In this document: positions 20,757-27,341 of the stretch, piece after piece
Numbering within the stretch: the first letter of the stretch is position 1
Layout: every line of letters begins with the position of its first letter
Source of the DNA: a virus
IMG/VR virus record: IMGVR_UViG_3300005471_000029
Location: 1 to 42,467 of that record
Direction: 5' to 3' (one strand)
Length of the DNA: 42,467 nucleotides
The notes under the pieces: generated by a model
Seen by the model: only the letters and a program-made list of their open reading frames with translations
The model's database searches: none
Told to the model about the DNA's origin: nothing
Position numbers and translations under genes: made by a program

Positions 20757-21097
20757 GCGAAGCCGAGGCGCCCTACGAGATGGCGAACCTGACGCCGCGC
20801 ATGACCGGCCTGCCGATGGTGATCTGGGTCTCGCATCGCGGCCGCGCTCGGCATGACGCCAGGGTCAAGGTCCAGCAAACGCATGGCCGCCGGATGTCGC
20901 CCGGCAACACCGCATCGGTCGCGGTGCGGCCCGCGCCGCATCTCGTCGCCGGGCAGCTCTCGGCGGCCGATCTGCGGGCTGCCAGCGATTGGATCCGGCT
21001 CAACGAGGCGACGATCATCGGCTATTGGGACGGCATGATCGATACCGGCGAGCTGATCCAGCAGCTGCGGCCATTGCCGTTGCCGAGCCCGCCATGA
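20753..21097 (+). CDS. DUF4160-like small protein, copy 2
   Basis: 114 residues, paralogue of 18735: TGLPMVIWVSHRGRARHDAR, then HGRRMSPGNTASVAVRP and VAGQLSAADLRAASDWIRLN. About half of the positions match copy 1 by eye. The pair flanks the low-GC gene and integrase remnant, so they may stem from the same recombination with a related phage. Coupled to both neighbours by ATGA. Confidence 0.6.
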   Translation: MSEAEAPYEMANLTPRMTGLPMVIWVSHRGRARHDARVKVQQTHGRRMSPGNTASVAVRPAPHLVAGQLSAADLRAASDWIRLNEATIIGYWDGMIDTGELIQQLRPLPLPSPP

Positions 21098-21345
21098 CGC
21101 AATCCTGGAGACCCGGGACCGGGCAGACGATCGACGCGCTCTATGCCTGGGTGGCGACCGAGCCGGATGGCGGGGAGGGTATCTGCAGCGCGCAGCTCGG
21201 CAAGCTTCATATGCCGCTCGTCGGCGCCGACATGGACCGGATCAAGAGCCTGCGGAGCCATGCCGAGGCAGTGCGCGCGGCGAGCGGCTATCCGGTGCGC
21301 CTCGTGCGGTTTTCGCGCCGCGAGGATTTGGAGATCTTGCCGTGA
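21094..21345 (+). CDS. hypothetical 83-residue protein
   Basis: ATG overlaps the previous stop (ATGA). It reads as a compact alpha/beta protein (TIDALYAWVATEPDGGEGIC, MDRIKSLRSHAEAVRAAS, VRLVRFSRREDLEIL). No family was recognised. The stop overlaps the next gene's GTG. Confidence 0.6.
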   Translation: MTQSWRPGTGQTIDALYAWVATEPDGGEGICSAQLGKLHMPLVGADMDRIKSLRSHAEAVRAASGYPVRLVRFSRREDLEILP

Positions 21346-21566
21346 CCTGGCACATCACCGTGCTGTCGCCGGACGGCCAGCGGGTGATCTTTCACGGCAC
21401 CACCGCGGACGAGGCCGAGCTCAAAGCGGCCGCCATAGTGGCGCGCGCGGAACGCCCGGACGCGCAGATCTGGATCAAGCCGCCGATCGGCCGAGTCTAC
21501 GGCTGGGACGCGACGACCGAGGCCGCGGCGCCGCGCCGCTCTCAGGGCGCTCGGGCGCGCCGATGA
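21342..21566 (+). CDS. hypothetical 74-residue protein
   Basis: GTG start overlapping the previous stop (GTGA). Alternating strands and a helix (TWHITVLSPDGQRVIFHG, EAELKAAAIVARAE) and a basic tail. No family was recognised. The frame ends at 21566, overlapping an ATG at 21563 that opens the same frame as the next gene. Confidence 0.56.
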   Translation: MTWHITVLSPDGQRVIFHGTTADEAELKAAAIVARAERPDAQIWIKPPIGRVYGWDATTEAAAPRRSQGARARR

Positions 21567-21616
21567 CGAAGCGGGGCGCCGGGCTAAAGCGCCGAACCAT
21601 CCAAAAGGAGGAAGTC

Positions 21617-21991
21617 GTGGGCGATTTCGTCATCGGAAGTGCGGAGTGGGTCGAGGGTCCGGGTTCCCACGATGGCCAGTGGTTGCGCTGCCCAGCCTGC
21701 GGCGAGCCCTGGGGACATGTCGCGAGGGTTGCCACGGAGATCGACCCGAGCGGCGATGAAAATGGAACCGGGCTCTACCCAGGCACCACGGAGACGGTTG
21801 AGTACCGGAGCCAATATCGCCGGCCGGCTGTGCGCATCGATATCCAGGGCGAATGCGGACACAATTGGACCCTGCTGATTCAGCAGCACAAGGGGGCGCT
21901 GATCCCTCTGGCCCGCTATCCGAGCCCGGACCATCCGATTCCGGAAGTCGGGAACGAACTGCCGACCCCAGGCGAGGTGGGGCGGCGATGA
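21617..21991 (+). CDS. hypothetical protein with CxxC motif
   Basis: 124 residues from the GTG at 21617, selected because AGGAGG lies 5 bases upstream; an in-frame ATG at 21563 would add 18 residues. LRCPACGEPWGHVAR supplies one Cys pair and ECGHNWTLLIQQH may supply Cys/His ligands. The rest is beta-rich. No family was recognised. It couples to the next gene by ATGA. Confidence 0.63.
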   Translation: MGDFVIGSAEWVEGPGSHDGQWLRCPACGEPWGHVARVATEIDPSGDENGTGLYPGTTETVEYRSQYRRPAVRIDIQGECGHNWTLLIQQHKGALIPLARYPSPDHPIPEVGNELPTPGEVGRR

Positions 21992-22206
21992 GCCAACGCA
22001 AACATATTCGCTGGGCGGAGTGCACGGTCTGCAAGCGCCAATTTATCTGGCCGTGGTCGCCGGAATTTACGACCCCGCCGACTTGCCCGGAATGCCCCGA
22101 CGCCCCCGCCAAGGATATCGGCGCGGGTCGGATCGTCGAGTTCAAGCGGGGCGACGACGGAAAGATCCACGAGGAGGATGTCGGCTCGACCGAGGATTTG
22201 GGCTGA
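21988..22206 (+). CDS. small two-CxxC zinc-ribbon protein
   Basis: 72 residues with Cys pairs in ECTVCKRQF and TCPECPDAP, separated by about 20 residues as in zinc ribbons, followed by an acidic tail (EEDVGSTEDL). No family name known. The stop shares one base with the serine recombinase start. Confidence 0.66.
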   Translation: MSQRKHIRWAECTVCKRQFIWPWSPEFTTPPTCPECPDAPAKDIGAGRIVEFKRGDDGKIHEEDVGSTEDLG

Positions 22207-22766
22207 TGGCGCTGGTCGGCTACGCGCGGACCTCGACCCTGCACCAGGCGGCGGGGCTCGACGCGCAGCAGCGCCAGCTCAAGGCGCTCGGCGTCGACAA
22301 GATCTTTGCCGAGCGGGTGAGCTCGGTCGACGCGCGCGCTCAGCTCGATGCGGCGCTCGACTACGTCCGCGAGGGCGACAGCTTTATCGTCACGAAGCTC
22401 GACCGGCTGGCCCGCTCGGTAGCGCACCTATGCCGGATCGTCGAGACGCTGAAGCGCAAAAAGGTGAGATTGCGGATCCTCGACATCGGCGTCGACACCG
22501 GCACCCCGTCGGGAAGGCTGTTTCTCAACATGCTCGGCTCGATCGCGCAATTCGAGCGCGAGATCATGCTCGAACGCCAGAAGGACGGGATCGCCGCGGC
22601 GCAGGCCGCCGGCCGCTACCGGGGCCGCAAACCGACCGCGCGCACCAAAGCGCCCGAGATCAAAAAACTTTTCGCCGAGGGCGTCGCCAAGGCCGAGATC
22701 GCCCGGCGCCTGAAGATCGGCGAGCGCTCGGTCTACCGCATGCTGCAGGAGGAGGGAACGTCGTGA
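22206..22766 (+). CDS. small serine recombinase (resolvase/invertase)
   Basis: A complete 186-residue protein: YARTSTLHQAAGLDAQQRQL with the catalytic Ser near residue 10, FIVTKLDRLARSVAHL, RILDIGVDTGTPSGRLFLNM, QFEREIMLERQKDGIAAA, and a C-terminal HTH (EIKKLFAEGVAKAEIARRLK, SVYRMLQEEG). Length and order match Hin/resolvase enzymes. It may resolve multimers or invert a DNA segment; no obvious paired crossover sites were found beside it. Confidence 0.93.
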   Translation: MALVGYARTSTLHQAAGLDAQQRQLKALGVDKIFAERVSSVDARAQLDAALDYVREGDSFIVTKLDRLARSVAHLCRIVETLKRKKVRLRILDIGVDTGTPSGRLFLNMLGSIAQFEREIMLERQKDGIAAAQAAGRYRGRKPTARTKAPEIKKLFAEGVAKAEIARRLKIGERSVYRMLQEEGTS

Positions 22767-22990
22767 GGGGGGAAGTGCCGCTGCCGCTGGAAATGCCGCC
22801 GCAGCCGCGGCGAAGCCGCGCCGAGAGCCGGCAGTTTCACCGCGCCGTCATGGCGCTGCGCCGCGGGGGCTTCCGCGTCTACCGCGCCGGTCCGGGCATG
22901 GCGGTGATCAACGGCGTGCGCATGCCGGACACGGTCATCGAGCGCTACGCGCGCAAGCCCGGCCGCGGCCGGCTCTGTTGGGGGAAATGA
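22763..22990 (+). CDS. hypothetical basic protein
   Basis: 75 residues from the GTG at 22763 that overlaps the recombinase stop (GTGA). It is strongly basic (SRAESRQFHRAVMALRRGG, ERYARKPGRGRLCWGK) with a short beta hairpin (FRVYRAGPGMAVINGVRM). It may bind nucleic acid. Family not recognised. Confidence 0.58.
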   Translation: MRGEVPLPLEMPPQPRRSRAESRQFHRAVMALRRGGFRVYRAGPGMAVINGVRMPDTVIERYARKPGRGRLCWGK

Positions 22991-23427
22991 TGGGGCAGGC
23001 GAAGCGGCGCCGGTTGGCGAAGGAAACCGCGGCGATCGAGACCGAGGCGGCGGGCGTCTACGCGGTGATGATCGTCACCCCGCAGATAGCGCTCGAGATG
23101 GGCGCGGCGGCGCTCGAGGGGAACCTTGAAGCCGAGACTTATATGCTGGCGATTGCGCACTGTTTGAGGGAGATCCCGAAGCGCCGACCGAGGCTCCTCT
23201 GCCTGACCTGCGACAAGGAATTCTCGGCGCAGGCGCTGCCGGCGGCCTTCGCGCTCTTTCACGCCTATCGTGACGACGCCAAAACCGCGCTCGGCAATGG
23301 GCTGTGCGACGCGTGCGCGACAAAGCCCGATCTCGAGGGGCGCGTCTTGGCCGCCTACAAGGAGAAGCTCCTCGGTGATTTGCGGGTGCTGCCGCGCTTT
23401 TCGCCCGGGTCGCCGACGCAGAATTAA
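22990..23427 (+). CDS. hypothetical MGQAKRR-type protein with Cys pairs
   Basis: 145 residues from the ATG at 22990 (22987 also possible), with GGGGGA upstream. Starts MGQAKRRRLAKETAAIE like the proteins at 18364 and 23630. LLCLTCDKEFSAQ and GLCDACATKP form two Cys pairs about 50 residues apart, likely one zinc site. The layout recalls uncharacterised phage/plasmid proteins; function unknown. Confidence 0.68.
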   Translation: MGQAKRRRLAKETAAIETEAAGVYAVMIVTPQIALEMGAAALEGNLEAETYMLAIAHCLREIPKRRPRLLCLTCDKEFSAQALPAAFALFHAYRDDAKTALGNGLCDACATKPDLEGRVLAAYKEKLLGDLRVLPRFSPGSPTQN

Positions 23428-23441
23428 AGCGGAAACGTACC

Positions 23442-23717
23442 GTGAGCGACCAGAACCAAACCACCCATCCATGGCCGGAAAGCGATCCTCCTGAACTGTC
23501 TCGGCTGGACGACCTCGTCGTGCGATTGCGCCAAATTTATCTCGAGGCGGGAATTGTCGAAAGAACGCCCGCGATGACAACCCGTGCGCTGCCGGGCAGA
23601 CGCAGCGCGTTTTGGGTGAGGTTGATGGTATGGGGGAAGCAAACCGCCGGCGCGCCAGCCGGACCATCAAAAAGCAGCCGAGCATCACCGCCGGCTGGCA
23701 CGCCTATCTGGAATTAG
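23442..23717 (+). CDS. hypothetical protein with C-terminus overrun by a repeat
   Basis: 91 residues from the GTG at 23442. The first 41 residues (WPESDPPELSRLDDLVVRLR, QIYLEAGIVER) look like a normal small helical protein. From 23564 the frame enters the interspersed repeat (translated as MTTRALPGR) and then overlaps the next gene by 88 bases. The original C-terminus was probably replaced when the repeat arrived. Confidence 0.45.
   Translation: MSDQNQTTHPWPESDPPELSRLDDLVVRLRQIYLEAGIVERTPAMTTRALPGRRSAFWVRLMVWGKQTAGAPAGPSKSSRASPPAGTPIWN
23581..23606. repeat. 26-bp interspersed repeat, copy 1
   Basis: Core of 26 bases beginning CCCGTGCGCTGCCGGGCAGA and ending CGCAGC, containing the dyad CTGCC-G-GGCAG. 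It is preceded by 17 bases (23564-23580) also shared with copy 4. Confidence 0.7.
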
Positions 23718-23935
23718 TGGTGCCGCCGCAGGCGCCGGATATCCAGCGCGAGGAATGTCGTCTGGCGTTCTGGGCCGGGGCCGCGACGTTGTTCTATGCG
23801 CTGATGCAAAGCCTCGACCCGGGGACGGAACCGACCGCGGCGGATCTGGCGAGGATCGAGGCGATCAACGCCGAGATCGAGGCGTTCAGCGCAACCTTCG
23901 ACGCCGAGGTCATAAAACGGCGCGGTGTGCAATGA
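23630..23935 (+). CDS. hypothetical MGEANRR-type helical protein
   Basis: 101 residues from the ATG at 23630, with GGTGAGG 8 bases upstream. MGEANRRRASRTIKK resembles the N-termini at 18364 and 22990. The body is helical (REECRLAFWAGAATLFYALM, AADLARIEAINAEIEAFSA). Family not recognised; such proteins are frequent in alphaproteobacterial prophages. It ends 2 bases before repeat copy 2. Confidence 0.68.
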   Translation: MGEANRRRASRTIKKQPSITAGWHAYLELVVPPQAPDIQREECRLAFWAGAATLFYALMQSLDPGTEPTAADLARIEAINAEIEAFSATFDAEVIKRRGVQ

Positions 23936-23937
23936 GA

Positions 23938-24018
23938 CCCGTGCGCTGCCGGGCAGACGCAGCGAGGGCGTTTCCGTTTGCGTCGTGACCAACCCGTGCG
24001 CCGCCGGGCAGACGCAGC
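23938..24018. repeat. 26-bp interspersed repeat, copies 2 and 3
   Basis: Copy 2 at 23938-23963 is identical to copy 1; copy 3 at 23993-24018 differs at one base (CGCCGCC for CGCTGCC). They are 55 bases apart. Confidence 0.7.
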
Positions 24019-24046
24019 CGGCACACAGCGAGAGGGAACTACCGCT

Positions 24047-24163
24047 ATGCCGACGCTGAAGAACTGGTTCGGCCTCCGATGTTGGCTACGATGGTGCCCG
24101 TTTCGACCTGATCGGTTCGGCGCTCATTGCGATTTCTTGTGCAGCCGGAGGATCGATTTGTGA
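24047..24163 (+). CDS. possible 38-residue ORF between repeats
   Basis: An ORF from the ATG at 24047 with AGAGGGA 9 bases upstream. It is rich in Trp, Arg and Cys (LKNWFGLRCWLRWCPF). No family was recognised and composition is unusual, so it may be noncoding. Otherwise the 23936-24621 stretch holds repeats and the attachment region. Confidence 0.25.
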   Translation: MPTLKNWFGLRCWLRWCPFRPDRFGAHCDFLCSRRIDL

Positions 24164-24174
24164 GCGAACAAACG

Positions 24175-24215
24175 AACGCCCGCGATGACAACCCGTGCGC
24201 TGCCGGGCAACGCAT
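24175..24215. repeat. 26-bp interspersed repeat, copy 4 (degenerate, extended)
   Basis: Shares AACGCCCGCGATGACAA (24175-24191) and the next 18 bases with copy 1; it then diverges (AACGCATC for GACGCAGC). Confidence 0.65.
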
Positions 24216-24222
24216 CGAGAGC

Positions 24223-24247
24223 GGAGCCGCCGAAAATCCGCGGAGTC
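24223..24247. repeat. left arm-like repeat of the putative attP
   Basis: A 25-base block starting GGAGCCGCCGAAAATCC and ending GCGGAGTC. It recurs with one mismatch at 24453-24477, exactly 230 bases on, on the other side of the tRNA fragment. Confidence 0.55.
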
Positions 24248-24303
24248 CGGCGCGTGACGATGAAAAAGCCTAAACAATCAAATCGCTTGGAGCGTATTGG
24301 CCG

Positions 24304-24353
24304 GTTCCTTGGTAAGGGAGAGGTCGTAGGTTCGATACCCACCGGCAGCACCA
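24304..24353 (+). other. 3' half of tRNA-Thr(GGT): probable phage attachment core (attP)
   Basis: From the anticodon arm to CCA this matches a tRNA: loop TTGGTAA with anticodon GGT at 24311-24313, AGGTC variable region, T-arm with loop TTCGATA, acceptor strand CGGCAGC, discriminator A and CCA ending at 24353. The T-stem has one mismatch. The upstream sequence has no D-arm and no acceptor partner (GCTGCCG), so it is not a working tRNA. Phages that integrate into tRNA genes carry just such a 3' segment in attP to restore the gene. Whether this is attP, attL or attR cannot be settled from one window. Confidence 0.72.
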
Positions 24354-24430
24354 GACAAACCATTGAAATCATATACCGAATTGGGCCGCTACTCGGTTTC
24401 ATGGACCGCAGCAGACCGGTACAGAACGCG

Positions 24431-24477
24431 AAAATACCCGCGGAATATCCGCGGAGCCGCGGAAAATCCGCGGAGTC
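24431..24477. repeat. right arm-like repeat cluster of the putative attP
   Basis: Three overlapping variants of AAWAT-CCGCGGA: AAAATACCCGCGGA at 24431, AATATCCGCGGAGCC at 24444 and AAAATCCGCGGAGTC at 24463. The last lies in the 25-base block shared with the left side. The arrangement suits arm-type integrase sites. Confidence 0.52.
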
Positions 24478-24578
24478 TGTTCCCCGATTGTTCGAGACGA
24501 TCCTCTCGGAACCGGCGCCGGTGATCGGCGAGCCCGTCGAAATCCCGGATGGCGAAATCGCCGGATGAGAGCCCGTGC

Positions 24579-24596
24579 CCCCGGCCTTCGCCGGGG
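24579..24596. terminator. GC hairpin downstream of the late operon
   Basis: CCCCGGC-CTTC-GCCGGGG, a 7-bp stem with a 4-base loop, 26 bases past the last leftward gene's stop. No T-run follows, so it is a weak terminator candidate. Confidence 0.35.
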
Positions 24597-24621
24597 AAGG
24601 CTCCGCTGAGGACGCGAGGCT

Positions 24622-24891
24622 CTAGCCTGGGCGGCGCACGAGCGCGAGAGCCTCGGCGACCGCGCGATCGGATGGGGTCGCCGGAAGCGTACCGGTTTCC
24701 TTGGCGCGGCCGACCAGGAGCGCGGCGATCTCGAGGTAGCGATAGAGGCGCGCGGCGCGGGTTCCGGGTGGCGGGGTCGGGGTCGCCGCGGCGAGCGCGG
24801 AAGCCGCCGTCACGACGGTGCCGAGGACGGCGAGAAAGCCCTCGACCTGGTCCGCCGAGGGGATCAGCGACGCGAGAGCGCAGCCGTCCAT
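24622..24891 (-). CDS. small phage protein, holin-like position
   Basis: 89 residues from the ATG at 24891, overlapping the lysozyme-like gene's end by 28 bases. One weakly hydrophobic helix (FLAVLGTVVTAASALAAATP) is followed by a helical segment (ARLYRYLEIAALLVGRAKE). It is the last gene of the leftward late operon and directly follows a lysozyme-like gene, so a lysis accessory role is conceivable. Only one possible membrane segment, so a holin call is not made. Confidence 0.6.
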   Translation of the reverse strand: MDGCALASLIPSADQVEGFLAVLGTVVTAASALAAATPTPPPGTRAARLYRYLEIAALLVGRAKETGTLPATPSDRAVAEALALVRRPG

Positions 24892-25919
24892 ACCAGGCAC
24901 CGTTCGATGGCGAGAGGGCTGCCCGAGGCAAGGCAGAAATCGGGGCGGCCGATCACGCTTGGTTCCCTGTCCATCGGGGGGGTCCGATCGATAGGTTTTG
25001 GCGCCTCGATCGCGGGGGCAAAAATTGACATGGGGGGGTCCTCGGCCGGGCGCGGCAGCAGCGCGAGCGCCACCAGGGCCGCGGCCGCTGCCGCTTTGGG
25101 GATGCGGCTGACGACGGCTTTCGACAGATCGGCGGCGAGGTGCACCAGGCGCGAGCCCTCGATCGTGACGTCGATCGCCAGATCGGCGCCGTGTACCGAG
25201 GTCCGGCCGAGCCCGACCGAGACGATCGTCGCGCTCCCGTCCGCCGCGTAAACCGTGCACACCGCGAGATCGTCCGATTGGAGCGCGTCGGGCGGGGTAA
25301 AGGGCTGGCCGTCCTGATCGGTGCCGGCGAGCGGAAAGCTCACCTCCGAGCCGAGCCGCAGGGTGAAAGCGGGATGTTGGGGTATGGGCGGCGGCATCTC
25401 GGCGAACAGCGCCAGCGCCGCGCGGTAGCGCGCCGGGAACGCGCTGTCGAACCCGCCCGGCCAGGTGCCGGCGAGCCCGGTCTGGACCGTCGCGAGCTGC
25501 CCGCCCTGCAACGCGGCGAGCAGGTCGCCGCCTTTCCGGCTCGCGAAATCGCGCACCGCGAGCACCCAATTGTTGGCGATCAGGTCCTGCGGCCGCACGC
25601 CGGGGCGCCCGGTCATGGCGGCGATCTGGCGATAGGTGAGCGGCTGGTTTTGCCAGGGGCCGAAGGCGTGCGTCGGCCTGCCGTCGGGGCCGGCGGCGCC
25701 CGCCCAATCGGGGAATTGTTCGAGCGAGCCCTGCCATTCGGCAAACCCGTAGAGGCAGAGAAACGGCGACCAGGACCGCGTCCAGGTGCCGAGCTCGCCC
25801 GCCGCGCCCGCCGCGAGCGCCGCCCTGCCTTCGCGCGGCACCGCCGATCTCCGCAATTCGGCGACGACCTCCGGCGCCGGAACCGACAGCGCTACGGCGG
25901 AGGGGTCCGGTTCGGCCAT
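24864..25919 (-). CDS. lysozyme/transglycosylase-like phage protein with C-terminal membrane anchor
   Basis: 351 residues from the ATG at 25919; the frame upstream is noncoding or antisense to the 26004 gene. Residues 40-150 suit a lysozyme-like fold: LYGFAEWQGS with a possible catalytic Glu, then THAFGPWQNQPLTYRQIAAM, LIANNWVLAVRDFASRKGGD and GLAGTWPGGFDSAF. These follow the order in phage muramidases found in alphaproteobacterial prophages. Residues 165-275 are beta-rich. AAAAAALVALALLP near 280-295 may be a membrane anchor. The enzyme class is inferred, not proven. Confidence 0.62.
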   Translation of the reverse strand: MAEPDPSAVALSVPAPEVVAELRRSAVPREGRAALAAGAAGELGTWTRSWSPFLCLYGFAEWQGSLEQFPDWAGAAGPDGRPTHAFGPWQNQPLTYRQIAAMTGRPGVRPQDLIANNWVLAVRDFASRKGGDLLAALQGGQLATVQTGLAGTWPGGFDSAFPARYRAALALFAEMPPPIPQHPAFTLRLGSEVSFPLAGTDQDGQPFTPPDALQSDDLAVCTVYAADGSATIVSVGLGRTSVHGADLAIDVTIEGSRLVHLAADLSKAVVSRIPKAAAAAALVALALLPRPAEDPPMSIFAPAIEAPKPIDRTPPMDREPSVIGRPDFCLASGSPLAIERCLVWTAALSRR

Positions 25920-26003
25920 TTGAGATTCTCGCTGCGAAAGTGTTAAACCGATAGCCGATCGCGGCAAGAACCGACCGCGTGGCAAATCAGGGAAGAATTC
26001 GAA

Positions 26004-26444
26004 ATGAGCATGGCCACCGAATTCAGCGCGTTTTGCGCAAAAATCGATGCATGGGTCGCCGGCGGTCTCGAGCTTAAAAGCGAGGCCGACATCATCGCGC
26101 AGCAGTTCTTCGGCGCCGTGACCGCGACGACAAAGGCAACGCGAGCGCCGCGCGCCGTCGCGGCGCCGCCCGCCGCCGGAACCGAGCGCCGGCGCGGGCG
26201 GCCGCCAAAGGCTGCCGCGACCGCGCCGGCCGCGCCGGTCAAATTGACCGCCAAGGACATCCCGGGGTGGCTCGCGGCGAAATATCCCGACGGCCTGCCC
26301 GAGCAGCAGCTGATGGCCGAGACCGGCTTGACCCCGCTGAACCTGGCTAATTTCAAGCGCATGATCGCGAAGAGCGGCGCGGTGGTCGTCGAGAACGGCA
26401 TCTACCGCTGCCCGCCGGCGCCGCGGCGGCAAGCCGCGGCTTGA
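26004..26444 (+). CDS. AT-hook DNA-binding protein opposing the late operon
   Basis: 146 residues on the + strand, starting ATGAGCATG at 26004. A helical N-terminus (MATEFSAFCAKIDAWVAGG) leads to an Ala/Pro linker with an AT-hook (RRRGRPPK, about 69-76) and a C-terminal winged-helix-like domain (LTAKDIPGWLAAKYPDGLPE, LANFKRMIAKSGAVVVENGI). Architecture suggests an H-NS- or histone-like silencer or regulator. Being antisense to the surrounding leftward operon, it is probably a separately expressed (lysogenic) moron gene. Confidence 0.72.
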   Translation: MSMATEFSAFCAKIDAWVAGGLELKSEADIIAQQFFGAVTATTKATRAPRAVAAPPAAGTERRRGRPPKAAATAPAAPVKLTAKDIPGWLAAKYPDGLPEQQLMAETGLTPLNLANFKRMIAKSGAVVVENGIYRCPPAPRRQAAA

Positions 26445-26466
26445 CCCCCGGGTCGGAGCCCGGGGG
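26445..26466. terminator. bidirectional hairpin between convergent genes
   Basis: CCCCCGGG-TCGGAG-CCCGGGGG, a perfect 8-bp stem starting at the base after the AT-hook gene's stop and ending 9 bases before the convergent leftward gene's stop. No T-tract, but position favours a terminator for one or both. Confidence 0.55.
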
Positions 26467-26475
26467 CTAACGGGT

Positions 26476-26658
26476 TTACCGGCCGATCAGGCTGACCGCG
26501 CCGATCGCGGCGAGCAGCAGGATGACGGTATAGGCGGCGATCCGGGCGATCCGGATCCCGCCATTCGCGAGGATGATCAGCACCGCGAGGACGATCGCGG
26601 TACGATCGCGCTTGGGCGACGGAGGCGCGCTTTCCGGGACGAGCTGCAATACCGTCAT
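26476..26658 (-). CDS. 60-residue membrane protein
   Basis: After a polar start (VPESAPPSPKRDRT) come two hydrophobic segments, AIVLAVLIILANGGI and AYTVILLLAAIGAVSLIG, separated by RIARI. Size and two-helix topology fit a class II holin or other small phage membrane protein. ATGA overlap with the upstream gene. It is one gene away from the lysozyme-like gene if the opposing AT-hook gene is discounted. Confidence 0.62.
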   Translation of the reverse strand: MTVLQLVPESAPPSPKRDRTAIVLAVLIILANGGIRIARIAAYTVILLLAAIGAVSLIGR

Positions 26659-26906
26659 CCGGTTGTCGGGGTTGGGGGTGCGGCGAACGCCGCCAAATCG
26701 GCGGCGAGCTTGGCGCCTGACGCGGCGTCGATCGCAAAATACATCCAGCCATAGACCGGATGGGCGAAACCGAGGACGAGCGCGCCGTCGCCCTCGCCTT
26801 CGATCGGCGCCGGCCAGCAGGCGAATTCCATGCCCCGCGCGACCGCGATATGGAACGCACCTACAGGCAGAGTGATGACCGTGCCGCGGTCGGCGGGGTG
26901 GTTCAT
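26655..26906 (-). CDS. hypothetical 83-residue protein
   Basis: Beta-rich sequence (RGTVITLPVGAFHIAVARGM, ALVLGFAHPVYGWMYFAID) with a helical end. No family was recognised. It lies in the leftward late operon, coupled by ATGA to the membrane-protein gene. Confidence 0.6.
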   Translation of the reverse strand: MNHPADRGTVITLPVGAFHIAVARGMEFACWPAPIEGEGDGALVLGFAHPVYGWMYFAIDAASGAKLAADLAAFAAPPTPTTG

Positions 26907-26921
26907 GGGGCTATCGCCTTG

Positions 26922-27299
26922 TCAGGGGCCGGCGGGCGGGGTGACGACCGCGACCAGCGCGTCGTGCGCCGCCTGCAATGTGGCGCTGTTCGCCACGATC
27001 GCGTCGTGGCTCTGCGTCAACGCGGCAACCGCGGATTCGACCTGCGCGTCCGACACGCTGGCCGGGTTCGATTTGAGCGTCTGGATCAGCGCGATAGCGT
27101 CCTGCACGGCCAGGCCGGTCGCGGTTCCGGTGGCGGCATCGGTAGCGACGGCGGCGGCAACGGCCGACACCGCATTATTGAGATCGTCTTGTACCGTCAT
27201 GATCTTCTCCGTGTTTGCGAGAATTTGCGCGAGTAAGGCCTTGCCCTCGAAGAGGGTAAGGAAGTCCTCAACCGACAGAACGAGGACAATGTTCGCCAT
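26922..27299 (-). CDS. helical phage protein
   Basis: 125 residues from the ATG at 27299, which has GGAGG six bases upstream; an internal ATG at 27200 also has GGAG and would give 92 residues (MTVQDDLNNAVSAVAAAVAT). It is all Ala/Thr/Asp-rich helix (VQDAIALIQTLKS, VESAVAALTQSHDAI). Similar short helical proteins accompany tail-tip genes in many siphophages. The two starts may both be used. Confidence 0.63.
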   Translation of the reverse strand: MANIVLVLSVEDFLTLFEGKALLAQILANTEKIMTVQDDLNNAVSAVAAAVATDAATGTATGLAVQDAIALIQTLKSNPASVSDAQVESAVAALTQSHDAIVANSATLQAAHDALVAVVTPPAGP

Positions 27300-27341
27300 T
27301 TCCTGCCTCCGAGCTGGTTGCTGTTCGAGTTGAAGCTGCGA

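Noticed and set aside
24278-24353. A complete tRNA-Thr gene
   Set aside because: Only the anticodon arm to CCA is present; the D-arm and the 5' acceptor strand GCTGCCG are missing.
24185-24568. A 127-codon ORF across the attachment region
   Set aside because: It starts in an interspersed repeat and reads through the tRNA fragment (the typical GSIPTGS translation of a tRNA 3' end).
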